Of a stretch of 64,000 bases of DNA, positions 35,376 through 44,406 are shown one piece after another; within the stretch, counting starts at the first letter, position 1, and every line of letters starts with the position of its first letter. Position numbers and translations under genes: made by a program. Source of the stretch: Actinobacillus indolicus (GTDB lineage Bacteria; Pseudomonadota; Gammaproteobacteria; Enterobacterales; Pasteurellaceae); contig NZ_CP038145.1 in assembly GCF_004519515.1 (NCBI RefSeq), positions 2,187,646-2,251,645 of the forward strand, given 5' to 3'. The notes under the pieces are model-generated. The model ran no database searches and had not been told where the DNA came from. It saw only the letters and a list, made by a program, of their open reading frames with translations.

Positions 35376-35723
35376 ATGGCACTGGATTATTTAGCCTTAT
35401 TTTTTCTGATCTTTGCAAGTATCGTCATTTTCTATGCGATCATTGCCATTCATGATATTCCCTACGAAATTGCTAAAAAGCGTAACCATCCACATTTAGA
35501 AGCGATTCATTATGCGGGTTGGGTCAGTCTTTTTACCTTACACGTCATTTGGCCTTTCTTATGGATTTGGGCAACTTTATGGCATAAAGAAAACGGTTGG
35601 GGTAATGGTAATCACCAAAAAGATGCAACTGCGCTCTCATCATTAGGTGAAATGTCAAAACTGTTACCTGAGCTCGAAAAGCATAATCAGCAACTTTCTG
35701 CAGAATTGCATGAAGTCCGTTAG
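35376..35723 (+). CDS. yiaW: DUF3302 inner membrane protein (YiaW-like), shortened by an amber codon
   Basis: 115 residues with an N-terminal span (DYLALFFLIFASIVIFYAII), the conserved IAIHDIPYEIAKKRNHPH, a second hydrophobic span and the start of a coiled coil. Pairs with the HlyD-like protein downstream as in E. coli yiaWV. The frame stops at TAG 35721-35723, but the same frame continues QLAELQQKFVTLEKAKQGE to TAA at 35780, keeping the coiled-coil heptads. So the last 20 residues appear cut off by a CAG to TAG type change. Ribosome site AAGGAAAG. Confidence 0.85.
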   Translation: MALDYLALFFLIFASIVIFYAIIAIHDIPYEIAKKRNHPHLEAIHYAGWVSLFTLHVIWPFLWIWATLWHKENGWGNGNHQKDATALSSLGEMSKLLPELEKHNQQLSAELHEVR

Positions 35724-35785
35724 CAATTAGCGGAATTACAACAAAAATTCGTGACACTTGAAAAAGCGAAACAAGGAGAATAAGC

Positions 35786-36919
35786 ATGGAATTGATGATT
35801 TTAGTAATTTATGCTTCGCTCTGTTGGGGCATTTTCAAACTATTTAAAATTCCATTGAATAAATGGACAGTGCCGACGGCATTTTTAGGCGGTGTGGTGT
35901 TGTTAGTCTCCATGTTGTTATTTATGAACTACAATCACCCACACACCAAATTAGCGACTCAATACTATGTTTCTACGCCGATTATTCCGAATGTGCGCGG
36001 TAAAGTGATTGAAGTAAATCCTGTGAAGCCAAACGAATTTGTGAAAAAAGGTGATGTGTTATTCCGTATTGATCCAACCTCTTATCAAGCCGTTGTGGAT
36101 TTGCGTAAGGCAGAGTTAGCCGAAGCGAAACAAGCGGTAAAATCGTTAGAAGCGGATTATCAAGCGGCTAAAGCGAAAGTAACAGAGAGCAAATTAATCA
36201 TTGCTCAAACACAAAAAGAGTTTGAACGTTATCGCCAATTAGTTGCAAGTAATTCAGCGAGCCGTTCAGAATTTGATGCAAAAGAGCGTGAATATTTAGT
36301 GGCAAAAGCTTCACACGAAGCGAATTTAGCAGTATTAGAAAAAGCGGAAGGGTTATATTTATCTAAGATTGACGGAGTAAATACCGTTGTTGCTCAGGCT
36401 CAAGCTCAACTTGACCAAGCGCAATTCGATTTAGATTCAACCATTGTCACAGCTCCTGCTGACGGATTTATTTCCCAAACTTTACTCAGAGAAGGAATGA
36501 CTGTGAGTAACTTACCGCTCCGCCCAGTGATGACCTTTACACACCAACAAGAGAAGCAGTTTGTCGCAGCCTTTAGACAAAATTCATTATTACGTTTAAA
36601 TGTTGGAAATGAAGCAGAGTTTGCTTTCCCTGCAATTCCGGGGCGTGTATTTAAAGCGGAAGTGATTGGTATTCTTCCGGCTATCGGTGAACATGAGTTA
36701 CAAGCAAATGGTACGCTTTATACTAGCCGTTTTATCAATAATCAAGCTATGCCACTTGTAGTATTAAAATTAAAAGAAGATATGTCTGAATTTAATTTAC
36801 CTTACGGCACAACGGCAGAAGTCGCAGTTTATACCGAACACGCTCACCACCTTGCGATGATGCGTAAAATCTTATTAAGAATGAATAGCTGGAAAAACTA
36901 TTTATACTTAGATCACTAA
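35786..36919 (+). CDS. yiaV: HlyD-family membrane fusion protein (YiaV-like)
   Basis: 377 residues: N-terminal membrane anchor (about 35-55, FLGGVVLLVSMLLFM), biotinyl/lipoyl-like halves (NVRGKVIEVNPVKPNEFVKK and STIVTAPADGFISQTLLREG) flanking a long alpha-hairpin (about 105-215), then a beta-barrel domain. Typical of periplasmic adaptor proteins, but no outer membrane or pump partner is nearby. Starts with AAGGAG just before the ATG, 4 nt after the extended yiaW frame. Contains an uptake signal at 36130. Confidence 0.88.
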   Translation: MELMILVIYASLCWGIFKLFKIPLNKWTVPTAFLGGVVLLVSMLLFMNYNHPHTKLATQYYVSTPIIPNVRGKVIEVNPVKPNEFVKKGDVLFRIDPTSYQAVVDLRKAELAEAKQAVKSLEADYQAAKAKVTESKLIIAQTQKEFERYRQLVASNSASRSEFDAKEREYLVAKASHEANLAVLEKAEGLYLSKIDGVNTVVAQAQAQLDQAQFDLDSTIVTAPADGFISQTLLREGMTVSNLPLRPVMTFTHQQEKQFVAAFRQNSLLRLNVGNEAEFAFPAIPGRVFKAEVIGILPAIGEHELQANGTLYTSRFINNQAMPLVVLKLKEDMSEFNLPYGTTAEVAVYTEHAHHLAMMRKILLRMNSWKNYLYLDH

Positions 36920-36922
36920 AAT

Positions 36923-36943
36923 AACGGGCGAATATCGCCCGTT
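36923..36943 (+). terminator. Hairpin after yiaV
   Basis: Stem AACGGGCGA/TCGCCCGTT with a 3-nt loop right after the yiaV stop. It is followed by an imperfect inverted uptake-signal pair (36945-37000). Confidence 0.65.
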
Positions 36944-37021
36944 CAAGCGGTAAGATTTTTCGAGAATTTTGCAAAATTTTTGAGAGATCTTACCGCTTGT
37001 ATAAAAAGAAAGGATGTAAAT

Positions 37022-37666
37022 ATGATTCGTGCAGTAATTTTTGATATGGATGGTACGTTAATTGACTCTCAACCAATTTGGTATCGGGTGAGTACTGAGT
37101 TTTTCCAACGTAATCATTTCCCTGTAACAATGGATGAAATGATTATTCTAACAGGCTCTCCAGTGGGGAAATTAGTCGATTATGTTTTACAACGTTATGG
37201 TCAAAGAGAAAAAAATGCCTCACAGTTAACTGCGGAATTAATGGAGTATGCGGTTTCAGAGATTTTAGTGGCTAAGCCATTAATGCCAAATGTGAAAGAG
37301 GTTCTCGTTAATTTAAAACAACAAGGCATAAAAATTGCGGTAGCATCAGCATCGCCAAGAAATATGTTGCAAGGTATTGTGGATAGTTGCGGTATTGCAG
37401 AGTATTTTGATTATTTAGCGTCTGCTGAAGAGCTTGATTACAATAAACCACATCCCGCAGTTTATCTACATGCAGCAAAACAGCTCGGTGTTGCAGTTAA
37501 TGAATGCTTTGCCGTAGAAGATTCTGTATTAGGAATGATTTCAGGCAAAGCAGCGAATATGAAAACGGTCGTTATTCCTGCTAAGGCAGAGTGGGATGAC
37601 CCACGTTGGTCGTTGGCAGATTATAAATTAGCAACAATTGCGGAATTACCAAGTTTATTGGGATAA
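37022..37666 (+). CDS. hxpB: HAD-superfamily sugar phosphatase (HxpB/YniC-like)
   Basis: 214 residues from the ATG preceded by AAAGGA at 7 nt. HAD motif I DMDGTLIDSQ (nucleophile Asp and acid/base Asp), motif II VASASPRNM, Lys in NKPHPAVYLHAAKQLGV and motif IV AVEDSVLGMISGKAANMKT. The helical cap and the last two motifs resemble E. coli YniC/HxpB, a hexitol and 2-deoxyglucose-6-phosphate phosphatase. Third gene of the block between infB and rbfA. Confidence 0.85.
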   Translation: MIRAVIFDMDGTLIDSQPIWYRVSTEFFQRNHFPVTMDEMIILTGSPVGKLVDYVLQRYGQREKNASQLTAELMEYAVSEILVAKPLMPNVKEVLVNLKQQGIKIAVASASPRNMLQGIVDSCGIAEYFDYLASAEELDYNKPHPAVYLHAAKQLGVAVNECFAVEDSVLGMISGKAANMKTVVIPAKAEWDDPRWSLADYKLATIAELPSLLG

Positions 37667-37788
37667 ACATTTGCAAAAAATCAGACTAAAGTGACCGCTT
37701 GTATATCATTTGCTTGTGAAATAAGCCTTTTTGGACTATTATCACTGGCAATTATATTGCTATTACAAGCAATAAGACAGACAATTTA

Positions 37789-37807
37789 GGGGCGTATCTT
37801 ACGCCCC
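37789..37807 (+). terminator. Hairpin before rbfA
   Basis: Stem GGGGCGT/ACGCCCC with a 5-nt loop then ATTATTTATTT, ending 24 nt before the rbfA ATG. Could terminate the hxpB transcript or attenuate rbfA. Confidence 0.6.
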
Positions 37808-37831
37808 ATTATTTATTTAAGAGAAAAAACA

Positions 37832-38215
37832 ATGGCAAGAGAATTTTCAAGAGCAGATCGTGTAGCACAAGAGCTACAAAAAGAGATCGCAATTATTTTA
37901 CAACGTGAAGTGAAAGACCCACGTATTGGCATGGTAACGGTATCTGATGTTGAAATCAGCCGTGATTTAGCCTATGCCAAAGTGTTTGTGACTTTCTTAT
38001 TTGATAGTGATGAAAGTGCGGTAGAACGTGGCTTAGAAGGCTTAAATAAAGCATCTGGCTATATTCGTACCTTAGTGGGTAAGGCGATGCGTTTACGTAT
38101 CGTGCCTGAACTTCGTTTCGTTTACGATCAATCCTTAGTGGAAGGGATGCGTATGTCAAACCTTGTAACAAACGTGATCCGTAAAGATCAAGAACGCCAC
38201 GTTGAAGAAGAGTAA
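37832..38215 (+). CDS. rbfA: Ribosome-binding factor A
   Basis: Cold-shock 30S maturation factor, KH-type fold. 127 residues; motifs RADRVAQELQKEIAIILQRE, VKDPRIGMVTVSDVEISRDL and RIVPELRFVYDQSLVEGMRM. Followed by truB after 2 nt. In E. coli it lies directly behind infB; here three unrelated genes intervene. Confidence 0.97.
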   Translation: MAREFSRADRVAQELQKEIAIILQREVKDPRIGMVTVSDVEISRDLAYAKVFVTFLFDSDESAVERGLEGLNKASGYIRTLVGKAMRLRIVPELRFVYDQSLVEGMRMSNLVTNVIRKDQERHVEEE

Positions 38216-38217
38216 CA

Positions 38218-39135
38218 ATGGGCAGACCAAAGAAAAAAGGACGTGATGTTCACGGTGTTTTCTTATTGGATAAGTCGCAAGGCGTGAGTTCTAACGACAT
38301 TATGCAGAAGGTAAAACGCCTGTTTAATGCGAATAAAGCAGGGCATACGGGGGCGTTAGATCCGCTTGCTACGGGGATGTTGCCGATTTGTCTAGGTGAA
38401 GCGACCAAATTTTCTCAATTTTTGTTAGATTCAGATAAACGTTATCGTGTGATTGCAAAGTTGGGTGAACGAACGGACACTTCTGATGCCGATGGTCAGG
38501 TTGTACAAACCCGAGATGTTAATGTGGACGAATCACATATTTTAACTGCATTAGATGCTTTTCGTGGTGATATTCTACAAGTGCCAACTATGTTTTCAGC
38601 ATTGAAACATAATGGCAAACCCCTTTATGAATATGCGAGAGCAGGTATTACCGTTGAACGTGAAGCTCGCCCAATTACGATTTTTGAATTATTGTTCGTC
38701 GAGTATCAAGCCCCTTATTTAACTTTAGAAGTGCATTGCTCAAAAGGGACTTATATTAGAACCTTAGTAGATGATCTCGGTGAAGCATTAGGCTGCGGTG
38801 CTCATGTCACTATGTTACGTCGTTTAGCCGTGGCGGATTACCCCGTTGAACAAATGATGACCTTAGAAGATTTGCAAAATTTAGCAGAAAACCAACCGCT
38901 TGAAGCGTTGGATAAATTATTATTGCCGATGGATAGTGCAGTTTCTCGTTTGGCTAAATTAAATTTAACGGAAGCGCAAACTAAAGCGGTCGGATTTGGT
39001 CAAAGAGTTAAGTTTGAAAATAGCGAAAATAGATATGGGCAAGTTCGTCTGTTTTCCCATGACTTACAGTTTCTCGGTGTAGCAGAAATCCGAGAAGATA
39101 ATGTGATTCGACCAAGTCGAATGGTGAATTTATAA
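38218..39135 (+). CDS. truB: tRNA pseudouridine(55) synthase
   Basis: Makes pseudouridine in the T-loop of tRNAs. 305 residues with GVFLLDKSQGVSSNDIMQKV, the catalytic Asp in GHTGALDPLATGMLP, VPTMFSALKHNGKPLYEYAR and CSKGTYIRTLVDDLGE; C-terminal PUA-like extension. Coupled to rbfA (2 nt gap). Confidence 0.97.
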   Translation: MGRPKKKGRDVHGVFLLDKSQGVSSNDIMQKVKRLFNANKAGHTGALDPLATGMLPICLGEATKFSQFLLDSDKRYRVIAKLGERTDTSDADGQVVQTRDVNVDESHILTALDAFRGDILQVPTMFSALKHNGKPLYEYARAGITVEREARPITIFELLFVEYQAPYLTLEVHCSKGTYIRTLVDDLGEALGCGAHVTMLRRLAVADYPVEQMMTLEDLQNLAENQPLEALDKLLLPMDSAVSRLAKLNLTEAQTKAVGFGQRVKFENSENRYGQVRLFSHDLQFLGVAEIREDNVIRPSRMVNL

Positions 39136-39152
39136 GATATTGTTGTAGAAAA

Positions 39153-40226
39153 ATGAAAAAATATTTATCACTTTCCGTGGTTTGCTTGTTATTAGCCAGT
39201 TGCACTAGCCATAATTACCCTAAAACAGCGTTAGATGCAAAATACCCTAAAACAAGAACCCTAAATAATTTCAATGATTATGTGACGTTTTTAAAACAGA
39301 AAGCGGCAAATGAAGGCGTTTCAGATAATGTATTAAATTCGCAATTTAATATTAATTATATTGAACGTGCCGTAGAGCTTGATCATGAGCAAGCAAACCG
39401 TCGCCGTGATCCTAATTTACCGCCTTTGCCACCAAATCCAAATGGTGTGACGAATTATCTCAACAAAACCTTAACCCAAGCTAAAGTGGATGCTGCAGCA
39501 GAACGTTGGTGGCAATATCAGCCACAATTAACCAAAGCGAGCCAAAAATATGGGGTACAAAAAGAGTATATTATGGCGCTTTGGGGTATGGAGAGTAGTT
39601 TCGGGCGTTACCAAGGTAATTTTGATGTACTATCAGTTCTCGCAACCTTGGCATTTGACGGTCGTCGTGAAAAATTATTCACTCAAGAGTTTGTAAATGC
39701 GATGAAGATGCTTGAAAATGGCACATTGAAACGTGCCGAAATGAGAGGCTCTTGGGCAGGTGCTATGGGGCAAACGCAATTTATGCCGACATCTTATCTA
39801 AAATACGCGGCAGACGGTGATAGCGACGGTAAAAAAGATATTTGGAAAAACCAATACGACGCCTTTGCTTCGATTGCAAACTACCTCTCTACCGTTGGCT
39901 GGGATAACAAATTACCTTGGGGCGTAGAAGTTAAGCTGTCTCAACCGATTGATTTATCTTTTTCTGGTATTGAAACGAACAAGGCGAAAACCTTAGCAGA
40001 ATGGCAAGCTTGGGGCGTATATTTGGCTTATCCAAATGCACAAGAAACCACAAAAGTGAATGTGTTACGTTCTACTAAACTATGGTTGGTGCGCCCAGAT
40101 AAAGAAGTGGGAAGAGCATTTTTGGTTTCAAATAACTTCCGTACGATTTTGGACTGGAATAAGTCGAATAACTTTGCGATTAGTATCGGAAAATTCGCAG
40201 ATCGTATAAACCAAAGTGTAGAATAA
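39153..40226 (+). CDS. mltB: Membrane-bound lytic murein transglycosylase B
   Basis: Cleaves peptidoglycan to 1,6-anhydro products. 357 residues with lipoprotein signal MKKYLSLSVVCLLLASC, so outer membrane-anchored. The catalytic Glu is in ALWGMESSFGRYQGN; the family motifs GSWAGAMGQTQFMPTSYLKY and DIWKNQYDAFASIANYLS follow. 17 nt after truB, ending in a shared terminator with bioD. Confidence 0.93.
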   Translation: MKKYLSLSVVCLLLASCTSHNYPKTALDAKYPKTRTLNNFNDYVTFLKQKAANEGVSDNVLNSQFNINYIERAVELDHEQANRRRDPNLPPLPPNPNGVTNYLNKTLTQAKVDAAAERWWQYQPQLTKASQKYGVQKEYIMALWGMESSFGRYQGNFDVLSVLATLAFDGRREKLFTQEFVNAMKMLENGTLKRAEMRGSWAGAMGQTQFMPTSYLKYAADGDSDGKKDIWKNQYDAFASIANYLSTVGWDNKLPWGVEVKLSQPIDLSFSGIETNKAKTLAEWQAWGVYLAYPNAQETTKVNVLRSTKLWLVRPDKEVGRAFLVSNNFRTILDWNKSNNFAISIGKFADRINQSVE

Positions 40227-40256
40227 AAAAATGGGCTTACGCCCATTTTTTATTTT
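40225..40256. terminator. Bidirectional terminator between mltB and bioD
   Basis: Stem AATGGGC/GCCCATT with loop TTAC, flanked by A-run on the left and T-run on the right, overlapping the bioD stop; it can serve both convergent genes. Confidence 0.85.
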
Positions 40257-40969
40257 CTAAAGTAGCTCAATAAAGGATCTGGATGCTGAATATAAGGCAC
40301 AAGATCTTTTTTATCAGGATAAGCGATATAAGGAATTTGCCCTAATAATGGCGCTTTAATTCGTTGACTAAGTAATTCAATCAATTCTGCGTAGTGACGT
40401 AGCCCAGGATTAACACGGTTTGCAACCCAACCGACTAATTCTACACCTTGTTGTTGAATCGCATCAGCGGTTAAAAGCGCATGATTCACACAACCTTCTT
40501 TAATACCCACCACTAATACAACAGGCATTCTGTTTTTCTTCACCCAATCAGCAAAATAGAGATCTTTATTAATCGGCGTGAGCCAACCATAAGTGCCTTC
40601 GACTAAAACATTACTATATTGATTATGTAAACGTTGCAAATCTTTATCAAGCTTTTCCACAGAGATATGGCGAACGGCATCAAGAGCAGCGAAAACAGGC
40701 GTACTTGAGTGAATAAAAGAGTAGCTGTTGATTTCTCGATAGCTGACAGCTTGTGGACAGCTTTTTTGAATAATCAACACATCGCTGTTATCTTCACAGG
40801 CATAATCATCTTGATTGGGTTCTGTTGGAAGTGAATCATCTCCACCACAAGCAATAGGCTTATAGCCGACGATGGGAATTTCATATTGAGCAATCGTTTG
40901 TAATAATGCTCGGGTCACAATGGTTTTTCCAACGTTAGTGTCTGTTCCTGCAATAAATAAACAAGGCAT
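40250..40969 (-). CDS. bioD: Dethiobiotin synthetase
   Basis: ATP-dependent ring closure of diaminopelargonate in biotin synthesis. 239 residues; P-loop GTDTNVGKTIVTRALL at the N-terminus, substrate lysine in YKPIACGG, and VEGTYGWLTPI where most BioD have VEGAGGW. Stand-alone second copy (BioD2-type) location, not next to other bio genes; Pasteurellaceae often carry two bioD genes, so the true pathway copy may be elsewhere. Confidence 0.88.
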   Translation of the reverse strand: MPCLFIAGTDTNVGKTIVTRALLQTIAQYEIPIVGYKPIACGGDDSLPTEPNQDDYACEDNSDVLIIQKSCPQAVSYREINSYSFIHSSTPVFAALDAVRHISVEKLDKDLQRLHNQYSNVLVEGTYGWLTPINKDLYFADWVKKNRMPVVLVVGIKEGCVNHALLTADAIQQQGVELVGWVANRVNPGLRHYAELIELLSQRIKAPLLGQIPYIAYPDKKDLVPYIQHPDPLLSYFRK

Positions 40970-41082
40970 TTTTTATTCTCATTAATTAAAATATCCTTGT
41001 ATTCTAATGGGAAAATGATCAGCGGGTCATGCGTTCGATCAAATTATGATATAAAAAAGTGTAATTAGCTGAATTTGTGATC

Positions 41083-41120
41083 AAAAAAGGGTTAGCATCT
41101 TGACGTATGCTAACCCTTTT
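41083..41120 (-). terminator. Terminator after zapG
   Basis: Perfect 10-bp stem GGGTTAGCAT/ATGCTAACCC with an 8-nt loop; the minus strand continues TTTTTTG. Just beyond the zapG stop. Confidence 0.85.
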
Positions 41121-41134
41121 CATCTAAATTAGGC

Positions 41135-41527
41135 TTAGGATTTTAATAATCCGGAAGAGCCTTCAGAATAATCTTTTGGTTGATCTTCATCTGTTTGTGG
41201 TTTGCTTTCAATTTTAGGCTGTTGGAAAAACTCAATTTTTGCAGAATCGGACGGTAATAATGATTCTGAACCTTTTGCTAAATGGGTATAGAGTTTCTTA
41301 TAGTCTTCAGCAAGAGTTGCAAGCAATGTCGCAGATTGCTCAAAGTGTTGTTCTAACTGCTGTTTTTGCTCGTCCATCTTTTTAGTTGCTTCTTTTAAAT
41401 CAGCTTCAAGCTGGAGCTGTTTTTTAACATTGCTATTTGTCGCTCTCACAACAACATAGCTAATAATACAACCTACAATAAATGCTGCAATAATTGCAGT
41501 CCACACGTTACCTGACCATTGTTCCAT
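41135..41527 (-). CDS. zapG: DUF1043 protein ZapG/YhcB (cell division/envelope)
   Basis: 130 residues: N-terminal membrane span (VWTAIIAAFIVGCIISYVVV), a coiled coil (about 38-85, KKQLQLEADLKEATKKMDEQ), YKKLYTHLAKGSESLL, and a disordered Ser/Gly/Glu-rich tail. In E. coli YhcB/ZapG is an inner membrane factor linking division, peptidoglycan and envelope growth. Single gene with its own terminator. Confidence 0.88.
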   Translation of the reverse strand: MEQWSGNVWTAIIAAFIVGCIISYVVVRATNSNVKKQLQLEADLKEATKKMDEQKQQLEQHFEQSATLLATLAEDYKKLYTHLAKGSESLLPSDSAKIEFFQQPKIESKPQTDEDQPKDYSEGSSGLLKS

Positions 41528-41651
41528 AATGCACTCCTTAAGTGTATTGAGTAAATGTCATTAATTTTTATCATGTTATTTATAGGATGAAAAGGAAAAG
41601 AAATCCATTTTTTGAAACTGTCCACAAAAATAAATTTTTTATCAAAAATGG

Positions 41652-41820
41652 TTAGATTTTTCTCAAAGAGATCTGTATAATTCTGCCACCCTGTTTTTGT
41701 ATGGTATTCCCGCCATATAAGTTTGGTCTGAATAAGACTCGAAGGGGTCAGATTCTACCGTATATAGGTAATATCCATTTTGGATATTGGGTTTAAACTT
41801 TAAATTTTGGTATTTAATTA
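41652..41820 (+). promoter_or_regulatory. rplM promoter and long leader
   Basis: TTAGAT (41652-41657) and TATAAT (41676-41681), 18 bp apart, start a leader of about 130 nt before rplM. The leader contains short inverted repeats, for example GTATGG/CCATAT and ATATCCA/TGGATAT. L13 autoregulates its message in gammaproteobacteria; this leader is the natural place, but I cannot match a specific motif. Confidence 0.55.
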
Positions 41821-42249
41821 ATGAAAACTTTTGTAGCAAAACCAGAAACAGTTAAACGTGACTGGTATGTAGTAGATGCGACAGGTAAAACTTTAGGTCG
41901 TTTAGCTACTGAATTAGCACGTCGTCTTCGTGGTAAACACAAGGCTGAGTACACTCCACACGTTGATACAGGTGATTACATCATCGTTATCAATGCGGAA
42001 AAAGTAGCGGTAACAGGCAAAAAAGAAACTGATAAAATCTACTACTGGCACACTGGCTATGTAGGTGGTATCAAAGATGCAACCTTCAAAGAAATGATTG
42101 CTCGTCGTCCAGAAGCAGTGATTGAAATTGCGGTTAAAGGTATGTTGCCAAAAGGTCCATTAGGCCGTGCAATGTTCCGTAAATTAAAAGTGTATGCAGG
42201 TAACGAACACAACCACGCAGCACAACAACCACAAGTTTTAGATATCTAA
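41821..42249 (+). CDS. rplM: Large ribosomal subunit protein uL13
   Basis: 142 residues, exactly the enterobacterial length. MKTFVAKPETVKRDWYVVDA, TLGRLATELARRLRGKHK, YTPHVDTGDYIIVINAEKV and the end HAAQQPQVLDI are diagnostic. First gene of rplM-rpsI, 15 nt gap. Confidence 0.98.
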   Translation: MKTFVAKPETVKRDWYVVDATGKTLGRLATELARRLRGKHKAEYTPHVDTGDYIIVINAEKVAVTGKKETDKIYYWHTGYVGGIKDATFKEMIARRPEAVIEIAVKGMLPKGPLGRAMFRKLKVYAGNEHNHAAQQPQVLDI

Positions 42250-42264
42250 TCACGGAGCATAAAA

Positions 42265-42660
42265 ATGACAGCAGCAAATCAAAACTACGGCACAGGTCGC
42301 CGCAAAAGCTCTTCAGCTCGTGTATTTATCAAACCGGGCAATGGTAACATTACCATTAACCAACGTTCTTTAGAAGTTTACTTCGGTCGCGAAACAGCTC
42401 GTATGATCGTTCGTCAACCATTAGAATTAGTTGAGTTAACAGATAAATTAGACTTATACATCACTGTTAAAGGTGGTGGTATTTCTGGTCAAGCGGGTGC
42501 AATCCGTCACGGTATCACTCGTGCATTGATGGAATACGATGAAACTCTTCGTCCAGCATTACGTGCTGCGGGCTTTGTTACCCGTGATGCTCGTCGTGTT
42601 GAACGTAAAAAAGTGGGTTTACACAAAGCACGTCGTCGTCCACAATACTCAAAACGTTAA
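42265..42660 (+). CDS. rpsI: Small ribosomal subunit protein uS9
   Basis: 131 residues; GTGRRKSSSARVFIKPGNG, the conserved GGGISGQAGAIRHGITRAL, and the P-site-contacting tail RPQYSKR. The stop codon TAA (42658-42660) is followed without any gap by the group II intron start GTGCG, so the reading frame itself is intact but the native 3' untranslated region and terminator lie 3.5 kb further on. Confidence 0.98.
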   Translation: MTAANQNYGTGRRKSSSARVFIKPGNGNITINQRSLEVYFGRETARMIVRQPLELVELTDKLDLYITVKGGGISGQAGAIRHGITRALMEYDETLRPALRAAGFVTRDARRVERKKVGLHKARRRPQYSKR

Positions 42661-44406
42661 GTGCGACAAGTTGTCGTACTTATGGCAATTTCTCCTTATA
42701 TATCAAGGAGTTATTGCTGGAAGTGGGTGGTGTTCTTATCACCTGTTTCCAACTTTTCAAGCACTCTTCGGAGTGCTTGGGAAGACAGGCAAGAAACGGA
42801 GCGTTGCTCAAGATCTTGTTCTAAGTTGGGAAAGTAAATGAACCAACTCGAAAGGCTGTAAGGTATGATCTTCACTTTTATGTACTTGGTTTTTCTTAAT
42901 ACCAAGAGGAGTAAGAAAGCAAGATCCACAGACCGAAGTTACCCATACTTCCAGTTTAGGTGAATAGCCTAAAGACCATTCACTATTTATAGTGTGTCAG
43001 TCGGGTTACCCATACCCCCGAGCAGAGAAAATTTACAGTACCTACTATAAATAAAGTCCAATAGATCGCCTCAGCACTCAGAAAAGGCATCAGAACTAAG
43101 AATTGGTAAATCTTAGGGAGGGAGTGCCACCTTTACTATACTCTTCACATTCGCAATCTGCGTTTAGCAGAATGCTCAATTAAATAGTGAGTAAAAACGC
43201 TGTTGATAAACTTTGTTTATTAGTTTTTATGAACTAGGAATAACTATACCTTAAATTCTCGTTGAAATCACCTTTAATACTCACATTAGCTAGGGTTAAT
43301 TACCCACACTTATTGAATAGGTTACAGGCTATTTGCGAGATATTTTGGCATAAACAATTAGCACACTTAAATGTGATCTACTTTGATTAGGAAGTAAGGT
43401 TCGGACTTATTTATGCAGTATAGGGAAAACTAACTTAGTAAGTATGCGTAAGCTGTTATCATCATTGTTGTAGTTAAGTCATCTGAAGATATAAGTAGTG
43501 CAGAAAACTTAATGAGGCAACCTGTTATATGGCTAACAGTAGTCTAGGGATAGTGCATAGTTGGTAACGACTTTGTGCGGAGCTTCCTGACAATGAATCC
43601 CTGATTTATCGGTCAATAAAATCGTGAGAGGATATTGAGAGAGAATGAATAGCACATTCTTGAGGAGCTAGACTGGGTAGAAAGATAAACGTAAGTGAAC
43701 AATTGATAAACCTCGTTATTGAGAGAGAGCCAAAGCTATTGATAGGCTCTGACCAAAAGGCAAACAGTCGGATATTCCTCTTTAACGTGGGAATACGCCA
43801 TCATAGGTACTGTCGGGGGAAAAATTGTATCTTCACTATCCTTGTGATGATAATGGAACTTGGTAAGCCTGTATTTCTGCCTTGTCCACAATACTCAATA
43901 CTGAAACATATTTATAAGTATGAAACAGAAAGAGGGAAAGGGACGGCAAGTAGAGCGTAAGCGATACTGTTGGGAATGCAGGTAAGGGAGGTTAGAGAAA
44001 GCGAATGCTGTGTTGTAATGACATTGATAGGGCGTGAAACATAGCCTAACCCGAAAGGGTGCAGACTTCTAACTGGTCTTTCATCGTAAGATGAATAGCG
44101 TTTCCTTTAAGGGTAACACTGAAAGAGGTTGTAGATAACAGGAGAAAATTTGAATGTTATCAAGGAATACAATGTTGAGTAGGTATAAAACAAATTAAAG
44201 AAATGAGCGTTAGGCTCATCATAACCTAACGCTCCACTCTTTAACCCAATCGGTTACAAGGGCGGTTGAAATTATCGGTAAAACGGTAAAATCCTCTTGT
44301 AACATTTGCCACAGAATTGGAAGTCTGTGTCTAGGGAAATTTGTTGCTTGAAAGATCTACCCACTTACCGAGTCTTTCGACTTACCTTGTAATATCAGAG
44401 GTAGGT

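Noticed and set aside
43575..43580. GTGCGG as the intron 5' end
   Set aside because: It matches GUGYG and would give a normal-sized intron, but the bases before it (CGACTTT) have no good EBS1 partner in the following RNA, while the rpsI junction does. Kept as an alternative only.
43703..43960. 85-codon open frame in the intron RNA
   Set aside because: No ribosome site, no recognisable protein features, and it crosses structured domain I sequence.
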